From NCBI GenBank assembly GCA_023053575.1, contig JAKZAP010000019.1, forward strand, positions 4,650,001-4,714,000: a DNA stretch of 64,000 nt, in the 5' to 3' direction. Positions 11,855-22,324 of this stretch are shown here, piece by piece (position 1 is the stretch's first letter; each line of letters begins with the position of its first letter). This DNA comes from Branchinecta lynchi. Taxonomy: Eukaryota; Arthropoda; Branchiopoda; Anostraca; Branchinectidae. A model generated the notes under the pieces. That model saw only the letters and a program-made list of their open reading frames with translations, searched no databases and had not been told where the DNA came from. A program made the position numbers and the translations under genes.

Positions 11855-12653
11855 CCAAATCTCGACGCCATTGTCTCGACAGACAAGTAGTTCGTCCGGA
11901 ATCCGGCAAAAGCCGGAAAGTTGGTTAAAAGTAAAAGTTTTATTTGAAGTTGATTGAATGTTAGATTTAGGGGTGCTGAACACGATGGTGAATGCCATTT
12001 TCTTGCCGAACTAGTAGTTCGTCCGGAATCCGGCAAAACCCAGAAAAATGGTTAAAAGTAGATGAAAAAACATGCTCAACACGATGGTGAAGACCATTTT
12101 CTCGCCGGACAACTAGTTCGCAATCCCTCCAAAACCGGAAAAAATTTTAAAAGCAAAAGTTGGATTAGGTGACATATTAAGGGGTAAGAAGAGAGGCTGA
12201 GTCTGTATATGACAATCCTATTTTACCCGGACATATTTAACCCGGACGGACATACATTATCAAAATGCGTAACAACCCAGCCTATTTCAGCAAAATATCA
12301 AATGATACAGGACCAGGCTCATTTACGATAATCCGGATTTAAGTAATTTTTTTTAAGTCATACTTTTATTCAAAGTTGATTAGATGTTCTTTATAGGGAT
12401 AAAGGGATACGCTGGATTTGTTTCTGAATTTTCTTTTTTTGCTGGACTTTTGGGCGAAACCGGAAACTTGGCAGAAGTAAAGCAGGAAGTCTCGGTCAGT
12501 ATCGTCAAAATAGATATGGCCTGTAGAGGTATATTTGAACTTGGTTTTCTCTGATGATTAGCCTGGCAAAGACTGGATCTGGCGAAGACAAGGCCCGATT
12601 TTCTGAATCAAATATTAGATTTTGGGGATCCCATCGACACCTTTGGTCTTGTT
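11855..12653 (-). mobile_element. Tandem-monomer element, inverted, 3'-incomplete
   Basis: Read leftward from 12653 it starts with the family terminus (AAGACCAAAGG-like, then GGGATCCC) and reaches three CCGGATTCCGG...GAACTA-TTGTCCGG monomers between 12180 and 11855. The conserved right end with its GACGGACAGACGG run is absent, so this copy is truncated or interrupted. Confidence 0.6.
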
Positions 12654-12654
12654 G

Positions 12655-13340
12655 TAAGTGTTGTGCTTTTTGTCTTCGTAACGGCTGAAGGTTCTCCGTG
12701 TGAAAGAAGGGCAAGATAAGACTTTATTTCGTTCTGAAGAAACCTATAGCCTAATATTCATTCAGTTCCGGGCTTGCATAGTCGGGCGGTGCAGTTCGGG
12801 CTAATTCCGCCAATTTCCTGGTTTTGAAAAATTATTTTACGAACTTTCGGAAGGTATTTTGTGATTTTACTATGGGATGTCTATTAGTTATATATGCAGT
12901 ATGCGCAAAACTCAAGGTATGTTAGGATTTGTCGGAAGTACAGATCAAAATCAATAGTAAGTACTGTTATGGGGCTGTGTGGCAACCCTAGGGTAGGTGA
13001 CAGTTCCCAAGAAGTGATTTTAAAGGCAAGTTTAACCTATATTTCTATTCCTTCAACCGTATAGTTGTCATTTTGTATGTCCTCTCTTGTAGGCTGATGC
13101 GATATGCAACAAGCAATAGCTTTCCCCAATACTGTTCCGAAAGAAAGAACTAGAAAAATGTGTACAAAACTTGAGACGAGAAATGGACTTTTATTACAAA
13201 ATATAATAAACTCGCAAATGTGCAAATACGTTTCGTCGAAATCTTGTCGCAACCTTCCCATGTTTGGCACCTATTCAAATGTCGGCGTTTAAAATATATA
13301 AGTAAAATTTACACTTCAGATTGTCATACTGCAATTGCGT
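12655..13340. other. No recognisable feature
   Basis: No coding motif, repeat end or RNA gene recognised; short overlapping open frames on both strands at 13037-13292 look like chance. Confidence 0.4.
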
Positions 13341-13341
13341 A

Positions 13342-13642
13342 CCCGATGAAAAGTTTATCTCAAAATAGTACTGTGAAGTAGCACGAAAAAGTAGCATGCA
13401 GTACTAACGATGCTACTACATGTTTCTACTTCAAGGCTACCGTGTTACTGCATACTACTATATGCTACTATTAGCAAGACTGGATGCTACTATGGCCAGA
13501 CAGGTAGCTACTGGATACAACTATATAAGATTGGACCAGTCTGAGGCACATATGATAGTATTCTTTGCTATTACATAGTACTACATGCAACGTTTTCGTA
13601 CTACTACCATACTACTACGCAGGCTACAAATTTTTCATCGGG
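13342..13642. mobile_element. MITE with CCCGATGAAAA inverted ends
   Basis: Starts CCCGATGAAAAGTTT and ends AAATTTTTCATCGGG. The 301-bp interior is a dense set of GTAGTA/TACTAC-type trinucleotide blocks able to fold on themselves. No target duplication is clear. Confidence 0.65.
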
Positions 13643-14755
13643 CAGGCCTACTAATTCTCACATACGCAAATCTTCAGTTAAGAAATTGACTCCTCGCCAG
13701 CATCGATTCCTGGCCATATAGCTGAAGGCAACAAGTTTTTTCCTCCTTTCTTCTAGACAGTCATTTTACCGTTTATTTTTGTTTGTTGGAGGATCGTACT
13801 GGCGAGGAAACAATTTCTGGTCCCAGCCAGGAACGACCTGTGACAACTCTACTGAGTATCTAACCAGCGCCCCAATCAAGTCGGTAAAGTCCTACAGTAT
13901 TTTGACACACATCACGCCTAACGACAGACATAGATTTCAGACTTCTTAAGAATTAGGGCTAACATTCAAATTCCGTATCCGCGATAACTGCTCTGCTTAT
14001 GCTTCCAACCATAGACATTATGTAACCTACGTCGTGGGCTTCAGATTTTGGTCTTTCAGATCTCAGGAAGTTACAGTTCTTTGCGTGATAAAATGTATTG
14101 GAACCTTCTCTCCACCTCTGTATGATAGTAGATGTAAAAGCGGCACTGGGGGTTTAATTTTGCCCCAAATCAGATTTTGTCAATCTTTCGGACATTACCT
14201 AGACAGTTTCGCCTGTATGAATCTTTCTAGAGACCTTTGTTGCTGCAATCGGTATATCACAATCGTATCGGTATAGCTACAATCGGTATATCACAATCGT
14301 AACGGCACAACTAGGTTTTCTTTGATTCTATCGATAAGGTAGGCTGATATTCGTTCGTGACCTTGTCTTTACTGCTGTAGATTCAACCACCGACCTAGCT
14401 CGAACTGGAGGTTAATATAGACATTCGCCTCAGTTCTTAGTACGTGAATAGGATTGTTTCTTTAGCTGGGCTTCACAACCTGTAAAATAGCCGGAAGTGA
14501 ACAGGCGCGTACCGCAGTCGTTCAAATTCAGAACAGATAGGAACAGAAAAGGAATGTGAACATATACAAAAAAGCTAATGAACTGCAGTTTCATTTAAAT
14601 ATACACGTTATGGCAGCACTAAAATAAAATTAAGGATAACTATTTCTTATCACAATTTTTGTCTTGTTGACACCACATGGGTAGCGGGCTGTTCGATGCC
14701 ATGTTGTCAAGTAGTGAAAACAGCCCAGGTACATTCAAGTGCGCCTTACAGGCGA
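13643..14755. other. Downstream flank / putative 3' UTR side of the host gene
   Basis: No gene recognised. It contains a small direct repeat, CAATCGGTATATCACAATCGTA, at about 14248-14300 and the weak minus-strand ATTAAA near 14155. A 3' UTR of about 600 nt would end here if that signal is used. Confidence 0.35.
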
Positions 14756-17648
14756 TCAGGAATTCAACACGTGATTTAAAAATTTGAGACATAGCGGTTT
14801 CTGATACCTCCAGTCGGAATAGGCTGCGTGGAAGTCCACTGGATACAAGTAGGCAGCTTCAGAAGGTCTCGTTGAGACCCTTGGGTCGATAGCTGTCTTA
14901 TAGCTAAAGTTCACTCTCTCAAGTTTGACCCAGTGGTCCTGAGTGCCTAAACCTCGTAGCATCATAGGGATTGCAATCTCGTCTGTAATGCCGTTCTGAA
15001 GCATCAAATTACTCAGCAAGTAGAACTTAAGCACATGTCGATTGGGAATATAGAAAAGTGGAACTTTGTCGTAGAAGAGTTTGAAGTCTTTGCCTATGTT
15101 CTGACTTAGAGAGTATAGGAAGTCGGCGGCGACCTTGCAAAACTCAATATTGGTGCCTGTGTCGCATTGGAAGTGGGAGAACTCTTGTGGGTCAATGCGG
15201 TAGGAAGATTGGTCGCCATACACGTATCCTAGAGGGCCAGAGCCACTTTTGGAGTTTGGCATATGTGCTTGGATGTTCTCTTGTACCATGGAATATAGCT
15301 TTGTGATTTCTTCAAGTAGTTCGTCAATCTTCACGTTTCGTTCCTCTTCTTCTGAGGTTTTTACCGTCTCGGAATTTGTAAAAACTTCACTGACTGGAAT
15401 CGTTCGAGAGTCATTATGGACTTGATCTTCTGCAGTGTCAACTTTCGTCGTATTGACTTTGGCCGTTGAGGAAATATTAACCTCCGGTGATTCAGAATGG
15501 TCTTCTGCAGGTTTTGGATTTGTGACAACCAGGGGGGCTATGTGATGCCAGTGATGCTCGACCGGTACTTCTTCTTCCTCCATCTCAGTCGATCTGTCAG
15601 CATTCGCGGCTTCTTCTCCAGTCTTCGAAATCGTGACGTTGACGACGTTCCAATCATCGTCAAAAGGATCGAATATCTCCTTGGCTTCGAGAGACAGTCT
15701 GTGAAGTTCTTCGGTAGCTTCAGATGTTGATGTTACTATGCTTTCGGCAGTAGTTGTTCGGACTGGCTCAGTGATAGCAGTTATGTTTTGAGTAGGGAGG
15801 CTCGGGTGTGTAGAGGGAGGGTTGACGATCTCATCAGTGCCGTCATTTCGACTTGCTACCAGCAGTTGATGAAGAACTTCCGCGTAGTTCTTTGTTTCCT
15901 CTTCTTCTGACTCCTCTTCTTGGGAGCTCTCTGTTACCTCGTCGGATGACTCGTTATCAATGGTGCTGTTAACAACGTGGGCATCTGATGGCGGTGGGGT
16001 GAGTAGGTCGGCGGGAACTGAAATGCTGACATTTGAGAGGTCGAAATGAGGATCATTGGTACCGTCATCGTCTTTCTCCGTTTCTACTGCTTGTCCGTCA
16101 GAGTCAACTTCGAGGGTTTTCTTGGGTAATATATTCAGTGGATCAGCACGCTCAGAGCTTTGGGGACCTTTCACTTCCATAGAATGTGTCGACGTCAAGT
16201 CGTCTTCGCTTACATCGAGAGTTAGTTGTTCTACAACAGTATGTTTATCCAGAGATGCAATCAGAGGCTCTGCTCTTGCTGAGTGGGCAACTTTGATCTC
16301 CTCTCTCATAACTTGAATAACATCGGCGTCGGCTTCTGTAGTTTCCTCAGGATCAGCAGGGTTCGTCTCTACATGACTTCCTTCACTGGCCTCGCGAATG
16401 TCTGCAGACGCAGCCATTTCTTTATCCCCACTTTCAGTAGAGTCGTCTGTGGTCTGGGGTGAATGGTTTGCATTCACAGCAGGATAAGTCCTTGCTACTG
16501 TTGACTCCTCAGGGTTTAGGTCTCTACGCTGGCGATGGTCATATTCTGCAAGGATTTCTGCCTTACCGTCACCAAGCACAGTTTTCTTCAGGAAAGCCAG
16601 CACTCTATGGAGACCCTCTATACTACGAGGTAGCTTTTGAGCACCAGGGTCGAGCCCCCTCCATTCCTTACCAGTGACCTTCGTCACGTGGTCTCCACCG
16701 TACCAGATCCGAGAAAGATTTAAATTCTTGATCTGCATATGATTTATCAGAGTTTCGTCCGTTGCCAGCATGTAGCCGTCGACTCGGTACCCCATTTCCA
16801 AAGCACCCATCAAGCATTCATAGGTGTATTTCGTATGAGAGGGGAGGAAGCTAACAGTCCGACCTTCTTGACTTTGAAATTTCTTCCTGTAAATTTCAAA
16901 AGACTCATGTGGAGGTCCACAGAATAGGACGTTCTTGAAATGCTGTCTGTACACAACCTCGAGTAGGGGTATGACATCGTAATGAGGACTAGACATAGCT
17001 ACGACCAGGAGGATATTAGCACAGCCAGGAGTGTCTGATGAGATGAAGTTAGAATATCCTGGACAGATCGAGTCCGCGGTCTCTTTCACTAAGAAAAGTT
17101 CCTGCTCGTGGGTGTAGTTTTTCTTTTTATCTACCAAGGGCTCCAGAGACTTCCCATAGCGTGATTCTTCGGCGTACTTCTCACTCATAACATCGAACTT
17201 GAAGTCACCCGTCGCGCTGTCATTGGCTTTCTTTTGAAGGTGCTCTAAATACTTGTTCTTCTGGTAATCGTACTCGGCCTCTTCGACAAGAACTTGCTGC
17301 AGTGTCTGAGCCTTTCGTACTTGTCTCTCTGTATTTAGAGGAATCGGGGCTAGAGCTGGATGGAAAGACACACCAAAGAGGCCGTCAGCCCCGATGCAGG
17401 GGTTGAGTGCCCCGCGGCGACGCGTGATGATCGGTGGCTCGTGGTAACGAAGTCGGCGTAGGTCGTTAGTCCAGGCGTTAAGGAAGTTCAGGTCATTCTG
17501 AGTCATAAAGCCGCGGTGTATCATGTCCTCAACCATGTCGCTGGTGCACTTGAGTATTGAGCGAGTGGAACAGCTGTGCTTCAGCAGGAAGTTACTGTAA
17601 GCTTCGACGTCGAAGAATTGACTGCGACCATCTTCCGAGCGTTCGAAA
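14756..17648 (-). CDS. Terminal exon of a DUF288/STELLO-like glycosyltransferase-family protein
   Basis: Open for 963 codons plus a split codon, ending in TGA at 14758-14756. I start the exon at 17648, not at the internal Met at 17536, because the frame stays open upstream and coding-like (FFDVEAYSNFLL) to an acceptor with a TTTTTCTTTCCAG tract. One base is left over and completes the AA of the exon ending at 33071. Layout, in residues from the Met at 17536: helical linker 1-160; Rossmann-like block with ILLVVAMSSPHYDVIPLLEV near 171; YMLATDETLIN near 255; acidic Ser/Thr/Glu-rich low-complexity stretch about 345-760; conserved C-terminal block 764-926 with VPLFYIPNR and EIAIPMML. Family knowledge: DUF288/STELLO proteins are Golgi-type glycosyltransferase-like proteins. 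Many Asn-X-Ser/Thr sites fit a lumenal location. Oddity: the long acidic insertion splits the conserved half-domains. A possible poly(A) signal (ATTAAA, minus strand) lies near 14155, weak. Exon is near certain; family assignment likely but unsearched. Confidence 0.85.
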
Positions 17649-17957
17649 CTGGAAAGAAAAATGCCGCGTTAGCTTTTGCAGAACGTTGATCTGTTGAAAA
17701 CAGGGTAATAGCTTGGACATTCATGCCTCTGATGTGGTCATTATTTAATTCGAAAGTTGTCGAAAAATCCGTCCATCCGTCTGTCTTTAATCATATGATA
17801 GCTCCCGAATTCATTGAGGCTTATGAAAGTTTCAAATAGAGTGCCTACTGTAGGTAAGACTTGAGGTTGAGTTAGTAGGGTGAGGAGGAGATTGGCAAAA
17901 CATATTTGCATATTTACTGCGTTTCTCGAATATGTTGTCGACATCCTGAACTGCTTT

Positions 17958-18045
17958 TAGCCTGGCTTCACCTTCAGGATCAACCTTTATGAAAACGGAA
18001 ATCTGGATTCCAGACAAATCTGGTGAAGTCCGGCTTTAAGCCTGT
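17958..18045. mobile_element. Mini-MITE with GCCTGGCTTCACC / GGTGAAGTCCGGC ends
   Basis: About 88 bp bounded by TTTAGCCTGGCTTCACCTTC and its imperfect inverse. The ends match those of the composite elements at 22325-24700 and 32310-33060, so this looks like the shortest internally deleted form. Confidence 0.55.
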
Positions 18046-18400
18046 CTTCTGGTCTAGGAATGAAAACATTATTCGGGAGTGGGTTGGGGGAAACACGCGT
18101 AATATGAAGGTTGGGTTGAGAGGATTGTCCCAACCAGAAGTGTTGGCCGCCTAACTGGCGTGCTAATTGGTTGAAGTTGAATGTTGCGCTTTCACACCGC
18201 TATTCTTGTTTGTGCTGGATCGTCGTGTTGTAGGGGTGCCGCGTCCATGTGTTCAAAGCAGTTTTTGTTAGGCCCGATTGATCCTTTTTTTCCCTATTTT
18301 CGTTCCTCAGATCTTGCGCATTCACCGCTTTATCGAACGCTCAGTGTAATTTTTTACTTTTTATTTTTTCTTCATGCAGTTTTTCTTTTGTTGGCTCAGT

Positions 18401-18698
18401 CAGAGGCGTTACTAGGGGCGAGTCATTTACCGACTGGCTGGTATTTCACGACTGTTCTTGTAGAAAAAACGACTGGTTTAGAAAAAAAGGTAGTTTTGAA
18501 AAAAAAAATTGACTGATTTTCAAAAAAACCGAATGTTTTGACGAAAGTCGACTAATTTTCAGAAAAACCGACTTTTTTCATGAAAAAAATCAACTATTGT
18601 GACAAAAATCGCGGCACTTGGCGCCGACTCGGTTATTTCTTACCGACCGGCAGACAGCATTGGGGAGGGGGGGGGGTCCCCCAGTCGTGGCGCCCCTG
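18401..18698. mobile_element. hAT-type MITE with 8-bp duplication GGCTCAGT
   Basis: Flanked by GGCTCAGT at 18393-18400 and 18699-18706. Ends CAGAGGCGTTACTAG and CGTGGCGCCCCTG follow the CAG...CTG rule of hAT elements. The interior has repeated CGACT..TTTTGAAAAAA units. Same family as 21487-21828. Confidence 0.82.
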
Positions 18699-18774
18699 GG
18701 CTCAGTGCTTAGTCAATTAATCATCGTCATAACACAAAAGGCCTTGGCTACCGACATTTTTTAAAGCCGTGAGC

Positions 18775-19760
18775 TGACGGAAAATTCTGTTCATCCGTGG
18801 TCGGTCGGATCGTTGGTCGGATCGGGGAGGTGACAATGGTCTAAGCCATGCCGAGTCTCCAATACTTCAACAAAGCTTCATTGTTCTAGCACATCTGAAA
18901 GTACCTTAACTCACGATCACCGGGATTCTGGACACACCCCCTCCAGCTCCCCCTCAGCACCCGAATCCAGTCCGGTTCTGTCACTGACATACCTAGGGCT
19001 TGTGCCTGTACTACCACCAATTTTCATCCTGATTGCTCCACTCTATGCCTGTCAAAAGATATCCGGTTCTCCCCTGCGGCCCCCACCCCCCAAGATTCAT
19101 CGGGTCCGGTCCGGACTTGAAATCGGACATCTGAGACGCGAGGTCTTTCGAGATATCAAGTTTCATTAAGATACGATAAGCAGTTCGAAAGCGATACATG
19201 CCACTAATTTCCAGATTCCGCCGTCTCCCCCTCCCCCCACGATGGTCGGATCGGGCAAGTGACTATTTCCAAGGCAATCTGGTCAGGTCCCTTATGCCTG
19301 ACAAGTTTCATCGTCCTAGCCTACCTGGAAGTACACTAGCTCTGCATCATTGAAATTCTGGACCTCCCCCCCTCCATCTCCCCCACAGTGTCCGAATCCG
19401 GTCCGTTCTCTTAGTGATATATCTAGGGCTTGAGCTTGTTCTATTCCCACCAAGTTCCATCCGGATTGCTCCACTCTGAGCGTGCCACACGATTTCCTGT
19501 TCCCCCCCTAGATTCACCGGATCCGGTCCGGACTTGAAATGGGACATCTTGTCCCATCCGCCCCCCCCCCACGATGGTCGGATTGGGCAATTGACTATTT
19601 CCAAGTTAATCTGGTCGGGTCCCGATAAGCTTGCCAAGTTTTATCGTCCTAGCGTATCTGGAAGTACCCTAACTCGCAATCGTGGGACCGACAGACAGAC
19701 CGGCAGACCGACGGAAAATTGATCGGTATACGGCACTTGGCCGAAGAGATACTACGCGGC
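18775..19760 (+). repeat. Repeat family R1, right half with internal duplication
   Basis: Contains two successive C-rich cassettes, each with a GGTCGGAT unit and an AAGTTTCATCGTCCTAGC-like unit, ending in a run of GACCGACAGACAGACCGG-like sequence and GATCGGTATACGGCACTTGG. The doubled cassette suggests unequal exchange within the element. Confidence 0.55.
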
Positions 19761-19966
19761 AAAAAGAGAATTCTAGAAAAAAAAAGAAAAAAACAGGGAT
19801 GTGGAACATGTGTTATCTGTTGTGAAACTTCTGATAGTGCGACCCAGTGTATGCAAAAAACTGCTTATGGGTAAAACCAATACTGTCGTCCTCCGATGAC
19901 AGAGAAACACATGTTTATCAATACATGTTTATGGCATATTTTTTATTTTATTTCTGACCGGACCCA

Positions 19967-20199
19967 GAACTGCCTTTCTCTACATTAAACGAAAATGTTA
20001 TGTTCTTGATGCCGGACGGAAAGCAAAGGACGTGAAAATGACCTTTCCAATTATTAGGGCCGTTTATCAAATTTAGTCAAGCTTGAAGAGAAGAGCCAAC
20101 GTACTATCTCTAGCTCGTGACTATAAGCAGTTGTCAGTCAAGGTAGACTCGTAGGTTTCAGCTTTGTGTGATTTCTATGGTTGTTGTTTGTCATCCCAT
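19967..20199 (+). repeat. Direct duplication, copy A
   Basis: AACTGCCTTTCTCTACATTA and the following ~230 bp recur at 20452-20695 with scattered substitutions. Between the copies, 20203-20232 is repeated in inverse at 20423-20452 (30 bp), giving a snap-back arrangement. Confidence 0.7.
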
Positions 20200-20451
20200 A
20201 ACTCGGCTGTCCTCTGCCAAAACCTAGTAACTGCATTTCGAACGATTTTTCAGGAAACGCAAAAAACTGATTTCCATACTGGTTGGAAGGAATGAAGGCG
20301 CCTGTAGATAATAGGCTTGTATCGAAGAAACTATGCAAGATAGAAAAATTCTGATTCCGCCATTCGATTCGCCGGGGTGGAATTAGTGGCCGTCAATGTT
20401 TAACTCAAAAATGATTTTTTGTAGTTACTAGGTTTTGGCAGAGAACAGCCG

Positions 20452-20695
20452 AACTGCCTTTCCCTACATTAAACGAAAATGATATGTTCTTGATGCCGGA
20501 CGGAAAGAAAAGGACATGAAAATGACCTTTCCAATTATTAGGACCGTTTATCAAATTTTAGTCATGCTTGAAGAGAAGAGTAACCGAAATGTCTCTAACT
20601 CGTGACTAAGCTGTCGTAAAACGAGCAGTTGTCAGTCAAGGTAGACCCGTGGGTTTCAGCTTTGTGTGATTTTCATGGTTGTTGTTTGTCATCTC
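20452..20695 (+). repeat. Direct duplication, copy B
   Basis: Second copy of 19967-20199, e.g. TGTTCTTGATGCCGGACGG. Slightly longer and starting exactly where the 30-bp inverted segment ends. Confidence 0.7.
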
Positions 20696-21486
20696 ATCAG
20701 AAGGTCTGGAGAAAAGATCAATATTCAGCGGATAGAGAGAATCCTTGCTCTGTCTGTTCTTGCTCTGTTGCTGTCTCTGCTCTGTCAAACTCACGCAGGT
20801 TTTATTGTTGTTCGGCTCCTTGAATAAGGGCTTAGGTCGTTCAGAGCAAAGACAATAATAGTGGGAAAGACCGGCGACTTCGCTAAAATCGGGTCTCTGA
20901 AAATCGTTTGGAACGCCTCCTAGCGTTTGGACTTCGTCCAGTTTCCAGCGGTAGATGATTAATATAATCAAAGCAAGAGGGCGTGAGTAGGCACTGTCTG
21001 TCTACATTAACTTATTCGAAATCGTGAATTAAAAAAAAATTTCAACGAAAAAGCGATTTATTCTTTTCTTGCTTGTTTTTTATTCCAATCAAAGAGGAAA
21101 TCTGAATGGAGAGAGAATGCTCATCATAAACAAAACATGCTTAGATGATTATTCTGAGGAAAGCGATGGAAGAAATTGTCAACAGAGCTATTTTTTAACG
21201 AAAGAACACCCGCTAAACGGCGCTGAATGTTGTGACTCATGGGGCTTACGGGAGTTTCTGGTCTTTCTCACTTCTACTGTCTTTGGTTCAGAGAATATTG
21301 TAAGCAATCACCTTATACAAGAAGTTGTGACACATATACAAGAAGTTGCTACAGGTGGTATGTAAGCACCGTTAGGCTCATGTATGAAAATGCATGTGAT
21401 TTTAAAGGAATTTTGTTCGTCACGTTTTGAAGTCATCAGGTCGTGTTCCAGAAGCTGTGGTGGGATTCCAAACAAGGGTATGCTAT

Positions 21487-21828
21487 CAGAGGCGTTACTA
21501 ATCAAAATGTTTGGGGGGGGGGGGGGGGGTGGCAAGGTATTTACCAACCGCTTGGTCTTTTTTACCGACTGTTTTTGCTGATAAAAACGACTGTTATTGA
21601 GAAAACGACTGTGTTGAGGAAAAATCGGGTGATTTGAAGAAAAATCACTATTTTTAAGAAAAAATCGACTATTCATGTTTAAAAAAGAAATCGACTATTC
21701 ATGTTTAAAAAAGAAATCGACTGTTTTTACGAAAAATTGCGGCGCTTCGCGCCGACTCGGCTATCTTTTAACGACTGGCCGACAACATTCCGGGGGGGGG
21801 GGCATCCCCCCTAGTCGTGACGCCCCTG
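21487..21828. mobile_element. hAT-type MITE with 8-bp duplication TATGCTAT
   Basis: Flanked by TATGCTAT at 21479-21486 and 21829-21836. Ends CAGAGGCGTTACTA and GTGACGCCCCTG match the element at 18401, and the interior again has CGACT and GAAAAAA periodicity. It contains an 18-G run. The exact duplication suggests a fairly recent insertion. Confidence 0.85.
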
Positions 21829-22324
21829 TATGCTATGATGCTCTTGATCCAGTCACCGATTTTGTCAAACTCCAGCAGAACCATCGGTCAATCCTGTGAC
21901 AATTTGATCGGAAGAATAGATTGATTTTTCTCTTTCGTCGTATCTCCCAGACACCTTGATCTCTCAAATTTCAATGTCAAAATTCAAATTTCCGGTTTTC
22001 GCTGTATTCTGACGAGTCTAATGTGGTAGAACTAGTCTGATGAGAAAATGTGTCTTCACTCAAACCACCCTGATCAAAAAGTTGTTCCTTTTGCTCATAT
22101 ATCGGAAGTTCGCCGGGTTTGAATCAAGCTTGCTCCGATGAGAAACGAAGAAATGATTTTGAACCAGCGAGACTTTTTTGACACTTCAATCGTTAGACAA
22201 AATTCTTTTTTTTTACTAAGTTTTCGGTTTCAGCCAGTATTCTGTGGAACATTACCTAGTAGTAAACACAAGCAAGACATGCGAAATTCACACATCTCCT
22301 CACACATTCAACGACACTTGAGTT

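Noticed and set aside
20200..20340. Minus-strand stretch with LLSTGAFIPSNQYGN, at first taken as the missing DUF288 exon (GTY-PFNSQN block)
   Set aside because: Its phase does not match the exon at 17648, no continuation follows, and the exon at 33071-33339 supplies this block with both phases correct.
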